Of a stretch of 17,280 nucleotides of DNA, positions 1 to 6,715 are shown in pieces. This DNA comes from Nitrospinota bacterium (lineage in GTDB: Bacteria > Nitrospinota_A > UBA7883 > JACRLM01). The stretch is taken from contig JADGAO010000032.1 in NCBI GenBank assembly GCA_015231995.1, positions 2,275 through 19,554 on the forward strand. The letters are read 5' to 3'. The notes beneath the pieces were generated by a model. It was not told the DNA's origin. It worked only from the letters and a program-made list of their open reading frames with translations, and ran no database searches. Position 1 is the stretch's first letter; every line of letters begins with the position of its first letter. The translations under genes and the position numbers were made by a program.

Positions 1-623
1 ACCGATTCCACTTTCTCCCTCTTCCGCGCCATGACAATTAGAGCCGTCAGCCCTCCCACCACTATGGCCATCCAAATGGCGAGCTTGAGCCTGAATCGGC
101 CTTCGATTTTTGCGATAGAGGAGGAGGTGCGAGATCGCATGGCGGCTGTGATTTCCTCGCTAAGTTTCAACGCCTTGTAAAAATCGTTGTGAAACCGGAT
201 TTCCGCCGTGGCGTAGCCTTCCTTGCCCGCAAGCCTCCACCTTTCGGTTGTGGATTGCTTCAACTCACCGAGTTGGGATGTATGCGCTTTTATGATAGAG
301 ACGAATTCGGAATCGTCCGGCTTTATGTGTACGCCCACTTCATCGGATAACGAGATGGCTTTGTCTATTTCGGACAGGGACTGCCCATACAGATCGGCGC
401 GGGACGTGGCAAGAGCCTCTCCCGCAAGTATATGAGCCTTTGCCACGGCCTCGCGGATCATAGAAACGTTATTTGAAAATAATTCGTGTTCGGCGGTGGT
501 CTCCATCCACGACCTGTGCTGGACAAACATGAGCGCGACGAACAACAAAGCGGCGGCGCCTATTCCAGCCAGCGCAATCCAAAGCCTCCCGATAAAGCCC
601 ATCCTCGAGGCGAATACTTTCAT
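1..623 (-). CDS. Membrane sensor protein, N-terminal part (runs off the window)
   Basis: An open frame reads on the minus strand from an ATG at 621-623 to the window edge, giving about 207 residues with no stop. Residues 14-34 form a strongly hydrophobic segment. About 145 mostly helical, charged residues follow, then a second hydrophobic segment at about 179-198 and a basic ARKREK stretch. This is the usual layout of a periplasmic sensor region between two TM helices. Such regions front histidine kinases, diguanylate cyclases/phosphodiesterases or chemotaxis receptors, and the output domain lies outside the window, so the class cannot be told. The start is supported by AAGGA about 11 bases upstream. 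It is divergent from the tRNA-Gln/prs unit. Architecture is fairly sure; function is not. Confidence 0.75.
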   Translation of the reverse strand, partial: MKVFASRMGFIGRLWIALAGIGAAALLFVALMFVQHRSWMETTAEHELFSNNVSMIREAVAKAHILAGEALATSRADLYGQSLSEIDKAISLSDEVGVHIKPDDSEFVSIIKAHTSQLGELKQSTTERWRLAGKEGYATAEIRFHNDFYKALKLSEEITAAMRSRTSSSIAKIEGRFRLKLAIWMAIVVGGLTALIVMARKREKVES

Positions 624-748
624 TTACTTAATCATCCTTGCCGCGTTACCGGCAAAATGGTTTATACACGGTTAATAGCGCTTGTCGTCGTTTAGGATGA
701 GCGGCTTGTGAAAATGACGCAAAATAACAAAAATATTTAATCTTAATT

Positions 749-777
749 ATTATATACGCGGACGCTCTCCAATAAAA
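749..777 (-). promoter_or_regulatory. Possible promoter of the minus-strand sensor gene
   Basis: On the minus strand a perfect TATAAT (749-754) lies 17 bases downstream of TTTTAT (772-777), within a conspicuously AT-rich stretch (720-757). The -35 match is poor. It would give a 5' leader of about 120 bases before the start at 623. Weak assignment. Confidence 0.3.
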
Positions 778-809
778 CATCGAGAAACGGAAAAACGGGG
801 AAATCGCGT

Positions 810-875
810 CAGTCCGGCGCGGCGGGGACGCCCCCGCAAGCGCCCGGCGGGGCGTTCTTTGCCCGCATCGGACTG
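810..875. repeat. GC-rich dyad cluster (closing stem plus two inner hairpins)
   Basis: CAGTCCG (810-816) pairs perfectly with CGGACTG (869-875). Inside lie a hairpin GCGGGG/CCCCGC (822-827/832-837, 4-base loop) and a second one GGGC/GCCC (850-853/861-864) with a GTTCTTT loop. Together these can fold as a three-way junction. No T-run follows on either strand, so a simple intrinsic terminator is unlikely. It sits in the roughly 400-base gene-free stretch 624-1029. It could be a structured RNA, an intergenic palindromic repeat or a decayed element. Confidence 0.45.
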
Positions 876-916
876 TTGCCCAAACCTCCACTTGACAAGA
901 AGAGCTTTGCGGCCGT

Positions 917-950
917 TGTCATCCTGAGGGAAGCCTCGACCGAAGGGGGG
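917..950 (+). repeat. Diverged member of the TGTCATTCTGA intergenic repeat family
   Basis: TGTCATCCTGAGGGAAGC starts at 917 and ends in an ACCGAAGGG-type tail. It resembles the TGTCATTCTGAGCG...GAAGAATCT unit at 10032-10059 and 17193-17229, with changes in the middle and 3' end. Assignment to the same family is by eye. Confidence 0.4.
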
Positions 951-1029
951 ATGGTTGTTTGTCCATCTTTGTCCAGGCCTCGCCACAAACAGGTTCGAAG
1001 CGGGGTCTTTTCGCGGCTCATTCCACATT

Positions 1030-1115
1030 TGGCGGAGAGGGAGGGATTCGAACCCCCGGAACTTTCGTTCAACGGTTTTCAAGACCGCCGCCTTCAACCG
1101 CTCGGCCACCTCTCC
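1030..1115 (-). tRNA. tRNA-Ser (anticodon UGA)
   Basis: On the minus strand the acceptor stem GGAGAGG/CCTCTCC closes at 1109-1115 and 1034-1040, followed by discriminator G and an encoded CCA (1030-1032). The D-arm contains GGCCGAGCGGTTGAAGG. The anticodon loop CTTGAAA places UGA at 1079-1081. A long variable arm is present, and the T-arm carries GGTTCGAATCC, as expected for a class II serine tRNA that reads UCA codons. A TATATT at 1127-1132 upstream could be its -10 box, but no matching -35 was seen. Confidence 0.97.
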
Positions 1116-1251
1116 GTATATACGGAAATATAGACCCCTTTGCCTTTCCCCTCCTTGCAAAACGGGGCGAGAGGAAAGGGCAAAACCATTTTAGGCCCTG
1201 CCCGGCGATAAGGAGCCGTTACGGTTAATATTATCCGAGTCACGAAAAAAA

Positions 1252-1280
1252 TTGGCAATTCATTTTGATAAGGCTAGAAT
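1252..1280 (+). promoter_or_regulatory. Sigma70 promoter of the tRNA-Gln/prs operon
   Basis: TTGGCA (1252-1257), a 17-base spacer and TAGAAT (1275-1280) form a near-consensus housekeeping promoter. The expected transcription start, about 1287, is roughly nine bases before the mature tRNA-Gln 5' end, so the tRNA heads the transcript. No terminator is visible between the tRNA and prs, so the promoter probably also serves prs, rplY and pth. Confidence 0.75.
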
Positions 1281-1295
1281 GTTTGTTTGGTCAGG

Positions 1296-1370
1296 TGGGG
1301 CGTCGTCAAGCGGTAAGACACGGGTCTTTGGAGCCCGCATCCGAAGGTTCGAATCCTTCCGCCCCAGCCA
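1296..1370 (+). tRNA. tRNA-Gln (anticodon UUG)
   Basis: The acceptor stem TGGGGCG pairs with CGCCCCA. The discriminator is G and the CCA (1368-1370) is encoded. The D-arm reads GTCAAGCGGTAAGAC, the anticodon loop CTTTGGA puts UUG at 1328-1330, and the T-arm reads GAAGGTTCGAATCCTTC. The weak U-A-like first pair of the acceptor stem is typical of bacterial glutamine tRNAs. It lies only 27 bases before prs and appears to share its promoter, an arrangement known from Geobacter-like genomes. Processing would be needed to release it from the mRNA. Confidence 0.97.
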
Positions 1371-1397
1371 GAACAACTATATATACATGGTGAGGTC

Positions 1398-2354
1398 ATG
1401 ACGAATTCCGACAACGGCAGGCTTGTGCTTATCAGCGGCAGATCCAACCCGGCGTTGGCCGAGGAGATAGCCGGTTCCATAGGCAAGCCGCTTTGCGCGC
1501 GTGAGGTGACCAATTTCTCCGACGGGGAAATATTCGTACAGATCAAGGAAAACGTCAGGGGCGCGGACGTTTTTGTGATCCAGTCCACTTCCACCAACGT
1601 CAACGACAACATTATGGAACTTCTCATAATGATAGACGCGCTCCGGCGCGCCTCCGCCAAAAGGATCACCGCCGTCCTGCCATATTTCGGTTACGCCAGG
1701 CAGGATCGCAAGGTTCAGTCCCGCACTCCGATCACCGCAAAACTTGTGGCCGACCTTATCACCGCCTCCGGGACAGACCGCGTTTTGGCGATGGACCTGC
1801 ACGCCGGGCAGATACAGGGCTTTTTCGGCCTTCCGGTGGATCATCTATACGCCGCCCCGATCCTTACGGATTATGTGAAGCAGAATAAATACGAAAACCT
1901 CGTTGTTTTTTCGCCAGACGCAGGCGGTGTGGAACGGGCGAGGGCGTTCGCCAAGAAGCTCGGCGCGGGACTGGGTATTATAGATAAACGGCGCGAAGCG
2001 AAAAACGTGGCCCAGGTCATGCACATAATCGGCGACGTCAAAGGCCGCGACGTTCTTATAGTGGACGACATGGTGGACACCGCCGGGACGCTTACGGAAT
2101 CGGTTAGCGCCCTGCTTAACGCGGGGGCCAACTCCGTTTCCGCCTGTTGCACCCATGCCGTGCTTTCCGGCCCGGCGATTGACCGGATAAACAAATCGGG
2201 CTTGAAAGAGCTTATAACCAGCAATACGATATTTCTTGGCCCAGATAAGCGGTCTTGTGGTAAAATTACCGTTCTTTCGGTGGCCAAGCTTTTGGGCGAG
2301 GCCATACTTAGGATTCATCAGGAGAGTTCGGTAAGCTCCCTGTTCGAGTACTGA
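1398..2354 (+). CDS. prs: Ribose-phosphate pyrophosphokinase (PRPP synthetase)
   Basis: Makes 5-phosphoribosyl-1-pyrophosphate from ribose 5-phosphate and ATP in the cytoplasm, feeding purine, pyrimidine, histidine and tryptophan synthesis. The 318-residue length is usual for class I enzymes. Family blocks are intact: FSDGE at 40-44, VLPYFGYARQDRK at about 93-105, the DLHAGQIQGFF segment at 133-143 containing His135, and the PRPP-binding loop VDDMVDTAGT at 222-231. The ATG at 1398 follows GGTGAGG closely; an upstream ATG at 1387 is out of frame. It is the first protein gene after tRNA-Gln and is followed 42 bases later by rplY. The purine genes farther along the window use its product. Confidence 0.98.
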   Translation: MTNSDNGRLVLISGRSNPALAEEIAGSIGKPLCAREVTNFSDGEIFVQIKENVRGADVFVIQSTSTNVNDNIMELLIMIDALRRASAKRITAVLPYFGYARQDRKVQSRTPITAKLVADLITASGTDRVLAMDLHAGQIQGFFGLPVDHLYAAPILTDYVKQNKYENLVVFSPDAGGVERARAFAKKLGAGLGIIDKRREAKNVAQVMHIIGDVKGRDVLIVDDMVDTAGTLTESVSALLNAGANSVSACCTHAVLSGPAIDRINKSGLKELITSNTIFLGPDKRSCGKITVLSVAKLLGEAILRIHQESSVSSLFEY

Positions 2355-2396
2355 TACGGTGGTTCCCGTTGATATTAGAAGGGTTGGATATAGGTC

Positions 2397-3050
2397 ATGA
2401 GTGAAGACGTATTGAGCGGATCCCTCCGTCAGGCAGGCAGAAAAGGCCCGGCCCGACAGCTTAGAAGAGAGGGTCTTGTCCCCGGCGTGGTTTACGGACA
2501 GGGCGATAACGTAATGTTTTCCGCCCCTGCCAAAGAGCTTTTGAAGATACTGAAGGCCAAAGGCGGCTCGCATCACATCATCCGCACGAAATTCACCGGC
2601 GATAAACGAGAACGCGCCGCGATGATAAAAAAGCTGGATGTGCATCCGATCACGGACGAGCTTACGCATCTCGATCTTATGGAGATTGACATCAACAAAC
2701 CGCTCCGCCTGAAGGTTGAGCTGGAGTTTGTCGGGACAGCCAGAGGCGTCAAGGAAAAAGGCGGCGTCCTGAAGGTGTACCTCAAAAAGCTGGATGTGGA
2801 GTGCATGCCGTCGGACATTCCCGATGCGATAACAGTCTCCATAACCAACATGGACCTTGGCGAAGTGTTGCATGTCAAAGACATCAAAACCGACGCCAAA
2901 GTTAAGATACTCAACGATGCTGATGCGGCGGTCATTTCCATCGTGGTTCCGTCCGCCGCGCCGGTCGAGACGGCTCCCACTGGGGCGCCGGAGCCTGCGG
3001 CCACGCCGGCGACAGTCGAGAGCGCCAAGGGCGCCAAGCCGGCCAAGTAG
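2397..3050 (+). CDS. rplY: 50S ribosomal protein L25, long Ctc/TL5 form
   Basis: Binds 5S rRNA in the large ribosomal subunit. The 217-residue protein has an N-terminal L25 domain (about 1-97, with GPARQLRREGLVPGVVYG near the start) and a C-terminal TL5-type beta domain (about 98-187, with EKGGVL and VECMPSDIPDAI). An Ala/Pro-rich tail (about 187-217) ends in Lys. E. coli L25 lacks the second domain, so this is the Ctc (general stress) form. It starts at an ATG preceded by GGATATAGG. It lies between prs and pth, a widely conserved order linking precursor supply and translation quality control. Confidence 0.96.
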   Translation: MSEDVLSGSLRQAGRKGPARQLRREGLVPGVVYGQGDNVMFSAPAKELLKILKAKGGSHHIIRTKFTGDKRERAAMIKKLDVHPITDELTHLDLMEIDINKPLRLKVELEFVGTARGVKEKGGVLKVYLKKLDVECMPSDIPDAITVSITNMDLGEVLHVKDIKTDAKVKILNDADAAVISIVVPSAAPVETAPTGAPEPAATPATVESAKGAKPAK

Positions 3051-3065
3051 CCTATCGGCTTTTTT
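3036..3065 (+). terminator. Possible weak terminator or attenuator between rplY and pth
   Basis: AAGCCG (3036-3041) can pair with CGGCTT (3056-3061), with TTTT following (3062-3065). The stem is short, the loop is 14 bases and it overlaps the end of rplY. At best it would partly reduce read-through into pth. Confidence 0.2.
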
Positions 3066-3080
3066 GGCTTTCGAGTTTAA

Positions 3081-3611
3081 GTGAAGCTTATAACCGGGCT
3101 GGGTAACCCTGGCCCGGATTACAACAGAACCCGGCATAACGCCGGGTTTTTGTTTTTGGACCATCTCGCGGCAAAACTGGGCCGCGACCGCTGGATCAAA
3201 AAGTTCAATTCGCTTTTCGTCACCGCCCAGGTTTGCAGAGCGGACGCAACCCTCGTCAAACCCATGTCGTACATGAACCTTTCCGGCGGCCCTGTGCGCG
3301 CATTCATGGCCGAATCCGGCGTGGAGCCGTCCGGCCTGTTGGTGATTCACGACGATATAGACCTTCCGTTCGGCGACGTGCGTTACAAAGCGGGCGGCGG
3401 GCATGGCGGGCACAACGGGTTGAAATCCATCCTGAGCGCGTTAGGCTCCCCCGATTTTCACCGTATCCGCATCGGTGTGGGTCGTCCACCCGCAGGCCAG
3501 ACTGCGACCGATCATGTGCTAGACACATTCACGCGGGACGAATTCTCAAAACTGCCGGAGATGTTCGAGACTGCGGAGAAGTTGATGGAAGAGAAGTTTT
3601 TGAAAGGGTAG
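3081..3611 (+). CDS. pth: Peptidyl-tRNA hydrolase
   Basis: Cleaves the ester bond of peptidyl-tRNAs that drop off ribosomes, so tRNA can be reused. The 176-residue protein has the family's key residues: Asn9 in GLGNPG, catalytic His19 in TRHNAG, Asn66 in PMSYMNLSG, Asp92 in VIHDDIDLPFG and Asn112 in GGGHGGHNGLKSI. A GTG start is used because MKLITGLGNPG is the normal N-terminus and no upstream in-frame ATG exists. The ribosome-binding site is weak. It follows rplY by 30 bases and is likely the last gene of the tRNA-Gln/prs unit; ychF, often next in related operons, is absent here. Confidence 0.97.
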   Translation: MKLITGLGNPGPDYNRTRHNAGFLFLDHLAAKLGRDRWIKKFNSLFVTAQVCRADATLVKPMSYMNLSGGPVRAFMAESGVEPSGLLVIHDDIDLPFGDVRYKAGGGHGGHNGLKSILSALGSPDFHRIRIGVGRPPAGQTATDHVLDTFTRDEFSKLPEMFETAEKLMEEKFLKG

Positions 3612-3672
3612 CTTTCAGGGCGACAGGTTTGTTACGATAGTCCGGAGGATAACTTCAACGGGGAGACGCTCT

Positions 3673-4683
3673 ATGTATCCACGTATGCTAACCGCTCTCC
3701 TGATTGTTTTCGCGATATTTTCATATTCATGCGGAGGCTCATCTGGAGGCTCCACCACAACTACAACAACCACTACCGCTTCGCAACAATGCGCCAATCC
3801 CGTAGCTACGAGGGGATATCTCATGGCGTTTCATGTTTGCCAGACAGGCGCGGCCAATTGCTCCAATCCGGTCAACCATACAGTCTATATTGCTGGGTCG
3901 GATGACGGGGTTTCGTGGAGCCTGATAGATCAATGGACGCCAAGGGCCGGTAGCGTCCCGGACATCGCGTCGTTTAACGGCTACCTTTACCTGTTCCACA
4001 CCGGCGGCTCGGAAAACTGGGTGAAGCTCAACGCCTGCATGGAAGTGGTGGAAAGCGGCGTCACATCCGTCGTCAGCCCCACCGATTCGGGCGGGTATGT
4101 TGACCCATCGCTTATCGCAGACAATGGGACATTGAAGATGTTCTACCTGCCTGGAATCATCGGAAGCGACCCTGCAGGTTGCTCCTCCTATCCATGCGTC
4201 AAAGAGATTCACAGCGGCTCCTTCTCCGGCTCGGACATGACGGTCATGACGCAAATCGCCGGAGCCAGGGCGTCGGCGACGTTAAGCAACGGGGCGTTGA
4301 GCGACCCGGATATTATTCGCCGCTCCAACGGAATCTATTACCTGTACGTCTCAAACGGGCAAAACGTCGCGGTGTTCACGTCGGCAAGTCTGGACGGGAC
4401 ATTTGCCAGTCCCGATGGAGGCTCACTGCGCCTGATAAGCTCCGGGTCGGGAGGCGTGCCATCGGCAGTGGAAGGAGCCGACGGGCGTATATGGCTCTAT
4501 GTGACCACCTCAAATGGAGGGGTGGAGACAATCCGGCGAGCCGTCAGCGACGATGGGATAACAAGGATCGCCGCCGCGGATTTCACGACGGTTGTGAACA
4601 ATTCCATATCTTCGCAATTCACAAGCGCGACCAGCTTCTCAAGCCCCTCGGCGCTGGCCTGGCCAGACAGTTGGAACAGGTAG
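3673..4683 (+). CDS. Probable secreted lipoprotein with beta-propeller-like repeats
   Basis: The N-terminus has a basic start, a hydrophobic core (about 6-16) and FSYSC with Cys20. This is a non-canonical lipobox, since Leu at -3 is missing. A Gly/Ser-rich stretch and a run of eight Thr (28-35) act as a linker. The rest repeats a motif P-(D/S)-x-x-x...(N/D)G-x-x-x-x-(Y/F) at about 96-109, 145-158, 212-226 and 263-276, with a last partial copy near 325. That periodicity suggests a five-bladed propeller of the GH43/sialidase-like type. No catalytic residues could be assigned, so sugar binding or cleavage is inference. GGGGAG lies 7 bases before the ATG. It follows pth but seems functionally unrelated. 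Confidence 0.75.
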   Translation: MYPRMLTALLIVFAIFSYSCGGSSGGSTTTTTTTTASQQCANPVATRGYLMAFHVCQTGAANCSNPVNHTVYIAGSDDGVSWSLIDQWTPRAGSVPDIASFNGYLYLFHTGGSENWVKLNACMEVVESGVTSVVSPTDSGGYVDPSLIADNGTLKMFYLPGIIGSDPAGCSSYPCVKEIHSGSFSGSDMTVMTQIAGARASATLSNGALSDPDIIRRSNGIYYLYVSNGQNVAVFTSASLDGTFASPDGGSLRLISSGSGGVPSAVEGADGRIWLYVTTSNGGVETIRRAVSDDGITRIAAADFTTVVNNSISSQFTSATSFSSPSALAWPDSWNR

Positions 4684-4703
4684 GCGCTGTGTTAAGATAA
4701 ACG

Positions 4704-4892
4704 ATGATCAAAAAAACTGTGACGAAGCTGACATTGAAAGAGGCTTCTTCACCGGAAAACGACCTTGCCTACTGGCTTACCAGGACACCCGAAGAGCGTA
4801 TCGAGACCGTTGACTATTTGCGTGGCCAATATAATGAAGGTTCAACAAGACTTCAAAGAGTTGCTCGGGTTATTCAACGCCCACAACGTTGA
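4704..4892 (+). CDS. Small conserved-looking protein paired with a nucleotidyltransferase
   Basis: A 62-residue basic protein with no signal or TM segment. Its middle reads AYWLTRTPEERIETVDYLRGQY and it ends RLQRVARVIQRPQR. I recall similar small proteins (TPEER...LR.QY...RLQRV.R) directly upstream of minimal nucleotidyltransferase genes in other bacteria, but this needs a search. Its 3' end overlaps the next gene's preferred start (4834) by 59 bases in another frame, which implies joint expression. No strong ribosome-binding site is seen. A regulatory or antitoxin-like role for the pair is speculation. Confidence 0.6.
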   Translation: MIKKTVTKLTLKEASSPENDLAYWLTRTPEERIETVDYLRGQYNEGSTRLQRVARVIQRPQR

Positions 4893-5280
4893 ATACCTGA
4901 TAGTCGGTGGGTATGCGTTGGCTTTTCATGGCGCCCCTCGTTACACAGGGGATATAGATATTTTCATCAAGCCGGACATAGAGAACGCTCGTCGCACTCT
5001 TGTTGCGCTTGCGGAATTCGGATTTGGCTCCACTAGTTTGACTACGGAGGATTTCACGCATCCAGATAGCGTAGTGCAACTTGGCGTTCCTCCCGTGCGT
5101 GTTGATTTAATGTCTTCCCTCACTGGAGTGACATGGCTGGAGGCTTTTTCGGGAAGAGCGATGGGAACCTATGGGGATATCCAGACGGGTTTTATTGGCC
5201 GCGAACAATTAATAACCAACAAACGCGCCACCGGGCGCAAAAGGGATATGGCGGATATCGAATCCCTTGGAAACGGGTAA
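4834..5280 (+). CDS. Minimal nucleotidyltransferase (MNT/AbiEii-like fold)
   Basis: The 148-residue protein has the DNA polymerase beta-type active-site set: GG at 25-26 (LIVGGYALAFHG), Asp40 and Asp42 in TGDIDIFI, and a third acidic residue Asp91 in VRVDLM. The C-terminus (REQLITNKRATGRKRDMADIE) is typical of small families annotated as AbiEii/AbiGii-related or DUF6036-like nucleotidyltransferases. Such enzymes transfer NMP groups to tRNA, protein or small molecules; the target here is unknown. A longer in-frame start at 4765 exists. ATG 4834 is preferred because the homologous part begins there and the extra 23 residues look unlike protein. It overlaps the 62-residue gene upstream. Base composition is slightly more AT-rich than the core genes. 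Confidence 0.8.
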   Translation: MKVQQDFKELLGLFNAHNVEYLIVGGYALAFHGAPRYTGDIDIFIKPDIENARRTLVALAEFGFGSTSLTTEDFTHPDSVVQLGVPPVRVDLMSSLTGVTWLEAFSGRAMGTYGDIQTGFIGREQLITNKRATGRKRDMADIESLGNG

Positions 5281-5346
5281 AACGACCCCAAAAAGAGCCT
5301 TCAATTCCGAATAAACCCCCTTTTTTTCACAAACCGGCAAACACAT

Positions 5347-5376
5347 TTCATCTACAGGCCGGGCTTGAGCTATAAT
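5347..5376 (+). promoter_or_regulatory. Candidate promoter of the ugd operon
   Basis: A perfect TATAAT (5371-5376) lies 31 bases before the ugd ATG. The best -35 is TTCATC (5347-5352) with an 18-base spacer, a weak match. The position after a 127-base gap and before four co-directional genes supports it. Confidence 0.5.
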
Positions 5377-5407
5377 ACCCGCTTGTTTTTAACTCCGGAA
5401 AAGCACA

Positions 5408-6700
5408 ATGCGGATTCTTGTCTTGGGTTGCGGGTACGTAGGGCTGGTAACTGGGGCGGTGTTCTCCGACATCGGCAACGACGTTATCTGCGCCGACGTG
5501 GACAAAAACAAGGTCTCTTCCCTTAACAAAAAGATAATGCCCATCTACGAGCCGGGGCTGGAAGAGATGGTCCGCAGGAATATGGAGGAGGGGAGGCTCT
5601 CTTTCGTTACGGACGCTGGTTCTCAGGTGGAGTGGGCGGAGATAATATTCATCTGCGTCGGCACGCCGCCGAGGGACAATGGGGAGACCGACCTTACGCA
5701 GGTGGAAGGAGCCGCAAGGCTCATCGGCCAACACCTGAGCGGATACAAAATAGTCGTCAATAAAAGCACGGTTCCCGTGGGCACCGGCGACCTCGTGCGC
5801 AGGGTCATCAACGAGACGAAAAAGAACGGGGCCGATTTCGACGTGGTCTCCAACCCGGAGTTTTTGCGGGAGGGTTCGGCCATCGCCGACGCGCTAAACC
5901 CCGACCGGGTGGTGATAGGCGCGTCGTCCAAAACCGTCGCCATGAAACTGCTGGAGCTTTATTACACGCTCGGCGCGCCGGTGATTGTGACGGACGTAGT
6001 CTCCTCCGAACTGATAAAATACGCCTCCAACTCTTTTCTTGCGATGAAGATATCCTTTATAAACGAGATAGCCGACATCTGCGAGAAAGCCGGGGCCAAC
6101 GTGGCCGACGTGGCCCGCGGCGTGGGCGTGGACAAACGGATCGGGCGGGAATTCCTCAACGCCGGATTGGGGTTTGGCGGGTCCTGTTTCCCGAAAGACG
6201 TGGCTTCGCTCCTGCACACATCAAAAGGGCTTGGGGTGGAATTCGACATGCTCCGGGCCACGCTTGCGGTGAACGGCGAGCGGGCGAACCATTTCGTGAA
6301 AAGGATCGCAGACAGGTTCCCGGACATGTCCGGCAGGACGTTCGGTGTCCTTGGGCTTGCGTTCAAACCGGACACGGACGACATGCGCGACGCCAAATCG
6401 CTGGAGATAATAAAACTGATTGAGGGAATGGGCGCAAAGGTGAAAGCCTACGACCCTGTGGCCATGCCGAACGCAAAAAAGGTTTTACCCGGCGTGACCA
6501 TGTGCGATAACGCGTATGACGTGGCCGAAGGAGCGTCTGCGCTGATTATCGTGACGGAATGGCGCGAGTTCCGCTTGTTGAACATGGACAGGATAAAAGG
6601 GCTGTTGAAGACGCCTGTGGTGTTTGACGGGCGCAACATATACGACCCGGACAGAATACGGGCCTCCGGGTTCGAGTACTACTCCGTAGGAAGGGCTTGA
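5408..6700 (+). CDS. ugd: UDP-glucose 6-dehydrogenase
   Basis: Oxidises UDP-glucose to UDP-glucuronate with two NAD+. At 430 residues it is the usual length. The N-terminal Rossmann motif GCGYVGLVTG (7-16) binds NAD. VGTPPRDNGETDL (84-96), STVPVGT (120-126) and NPEFLREGSA (149-158) are family blocks. The catalytic Cys260 sits in GFGGSCFPKD, and the C-terminal domain has GLAFKPDTDDMRDA. AACTCCGGAA before the ATG gives a modest ribosome-binding site. The next gene decarboxylates the product, so the pair forms a short route from UDP-glucose to UDP-xylose for surface polysaccharide. Confidence 0.97.
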   Translation: MRILVLGCGYVGLVTGAVFSDIGNDVICADVDKNKVSSLNKKIMPIYEPGLEEMVRRNMEEGRLSFVTDAGSQVEWAEIIFICVGTPPRDNGETDLTQVEGAARLIGQHLSGYKIVVNKSTVPVGTGDLVRRVINETKKNGADFDVVSNPEFLREGSAIADALNPDRVVIGASSKTVAMKLLELYYTLGAPVIVTDVVSSELIKYASNSFLAMKISFINEIADICEKAGANVADVARGVGVDKRIGREFLNAGLGFGGSCFPKDVASLLHTSKGLGVEFDMLRATLAVNGERANHFVKRIADRFPDMSGRTFGVLGLAFKPDTDDMRDAKSLEIIKLIEGMGAKVKAYDPVAMPNAKKVLPGVTMCDNAYDVAEGASALIIVTEWREFRLLNMDRIKGLLKTPVVFDGRNIYDPDRIRASGFEYYSVGRA

Positions 6701-6715
6701 TTGGAGATACTGTAG

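Noticed and set aside
223..695. Short plus-strand ORFs opposite or beside the sensor gene
   Set aside because: They are antisense to the minus-strand frame with two TM segments or extend into the AT-rich gap without a ribosome-binding site.
955..1228. Two overlapping plus-strand ORFs (955-1194 and 959-1228), the second containing GGEGGIRTPG
   Set aside because: They read across the antisense of tRNA-Ser; this peptide is a well-known spurious translation of tRNA genes.
1274..1669. Minus-strand ORF containing GGRIRTFGCG
   Set aside because: It is antisense of tRNA-Gln and the start of prs, another typical tRNA-derived false ORF.
1845..3413. 522-codon open frame on the minus strand
   Set aside because: It lies opposite prs, rplY and pth, all of which have full family motifs; high GC and codon bias create long antisense frames. 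The peptide shows no recognisable domain.
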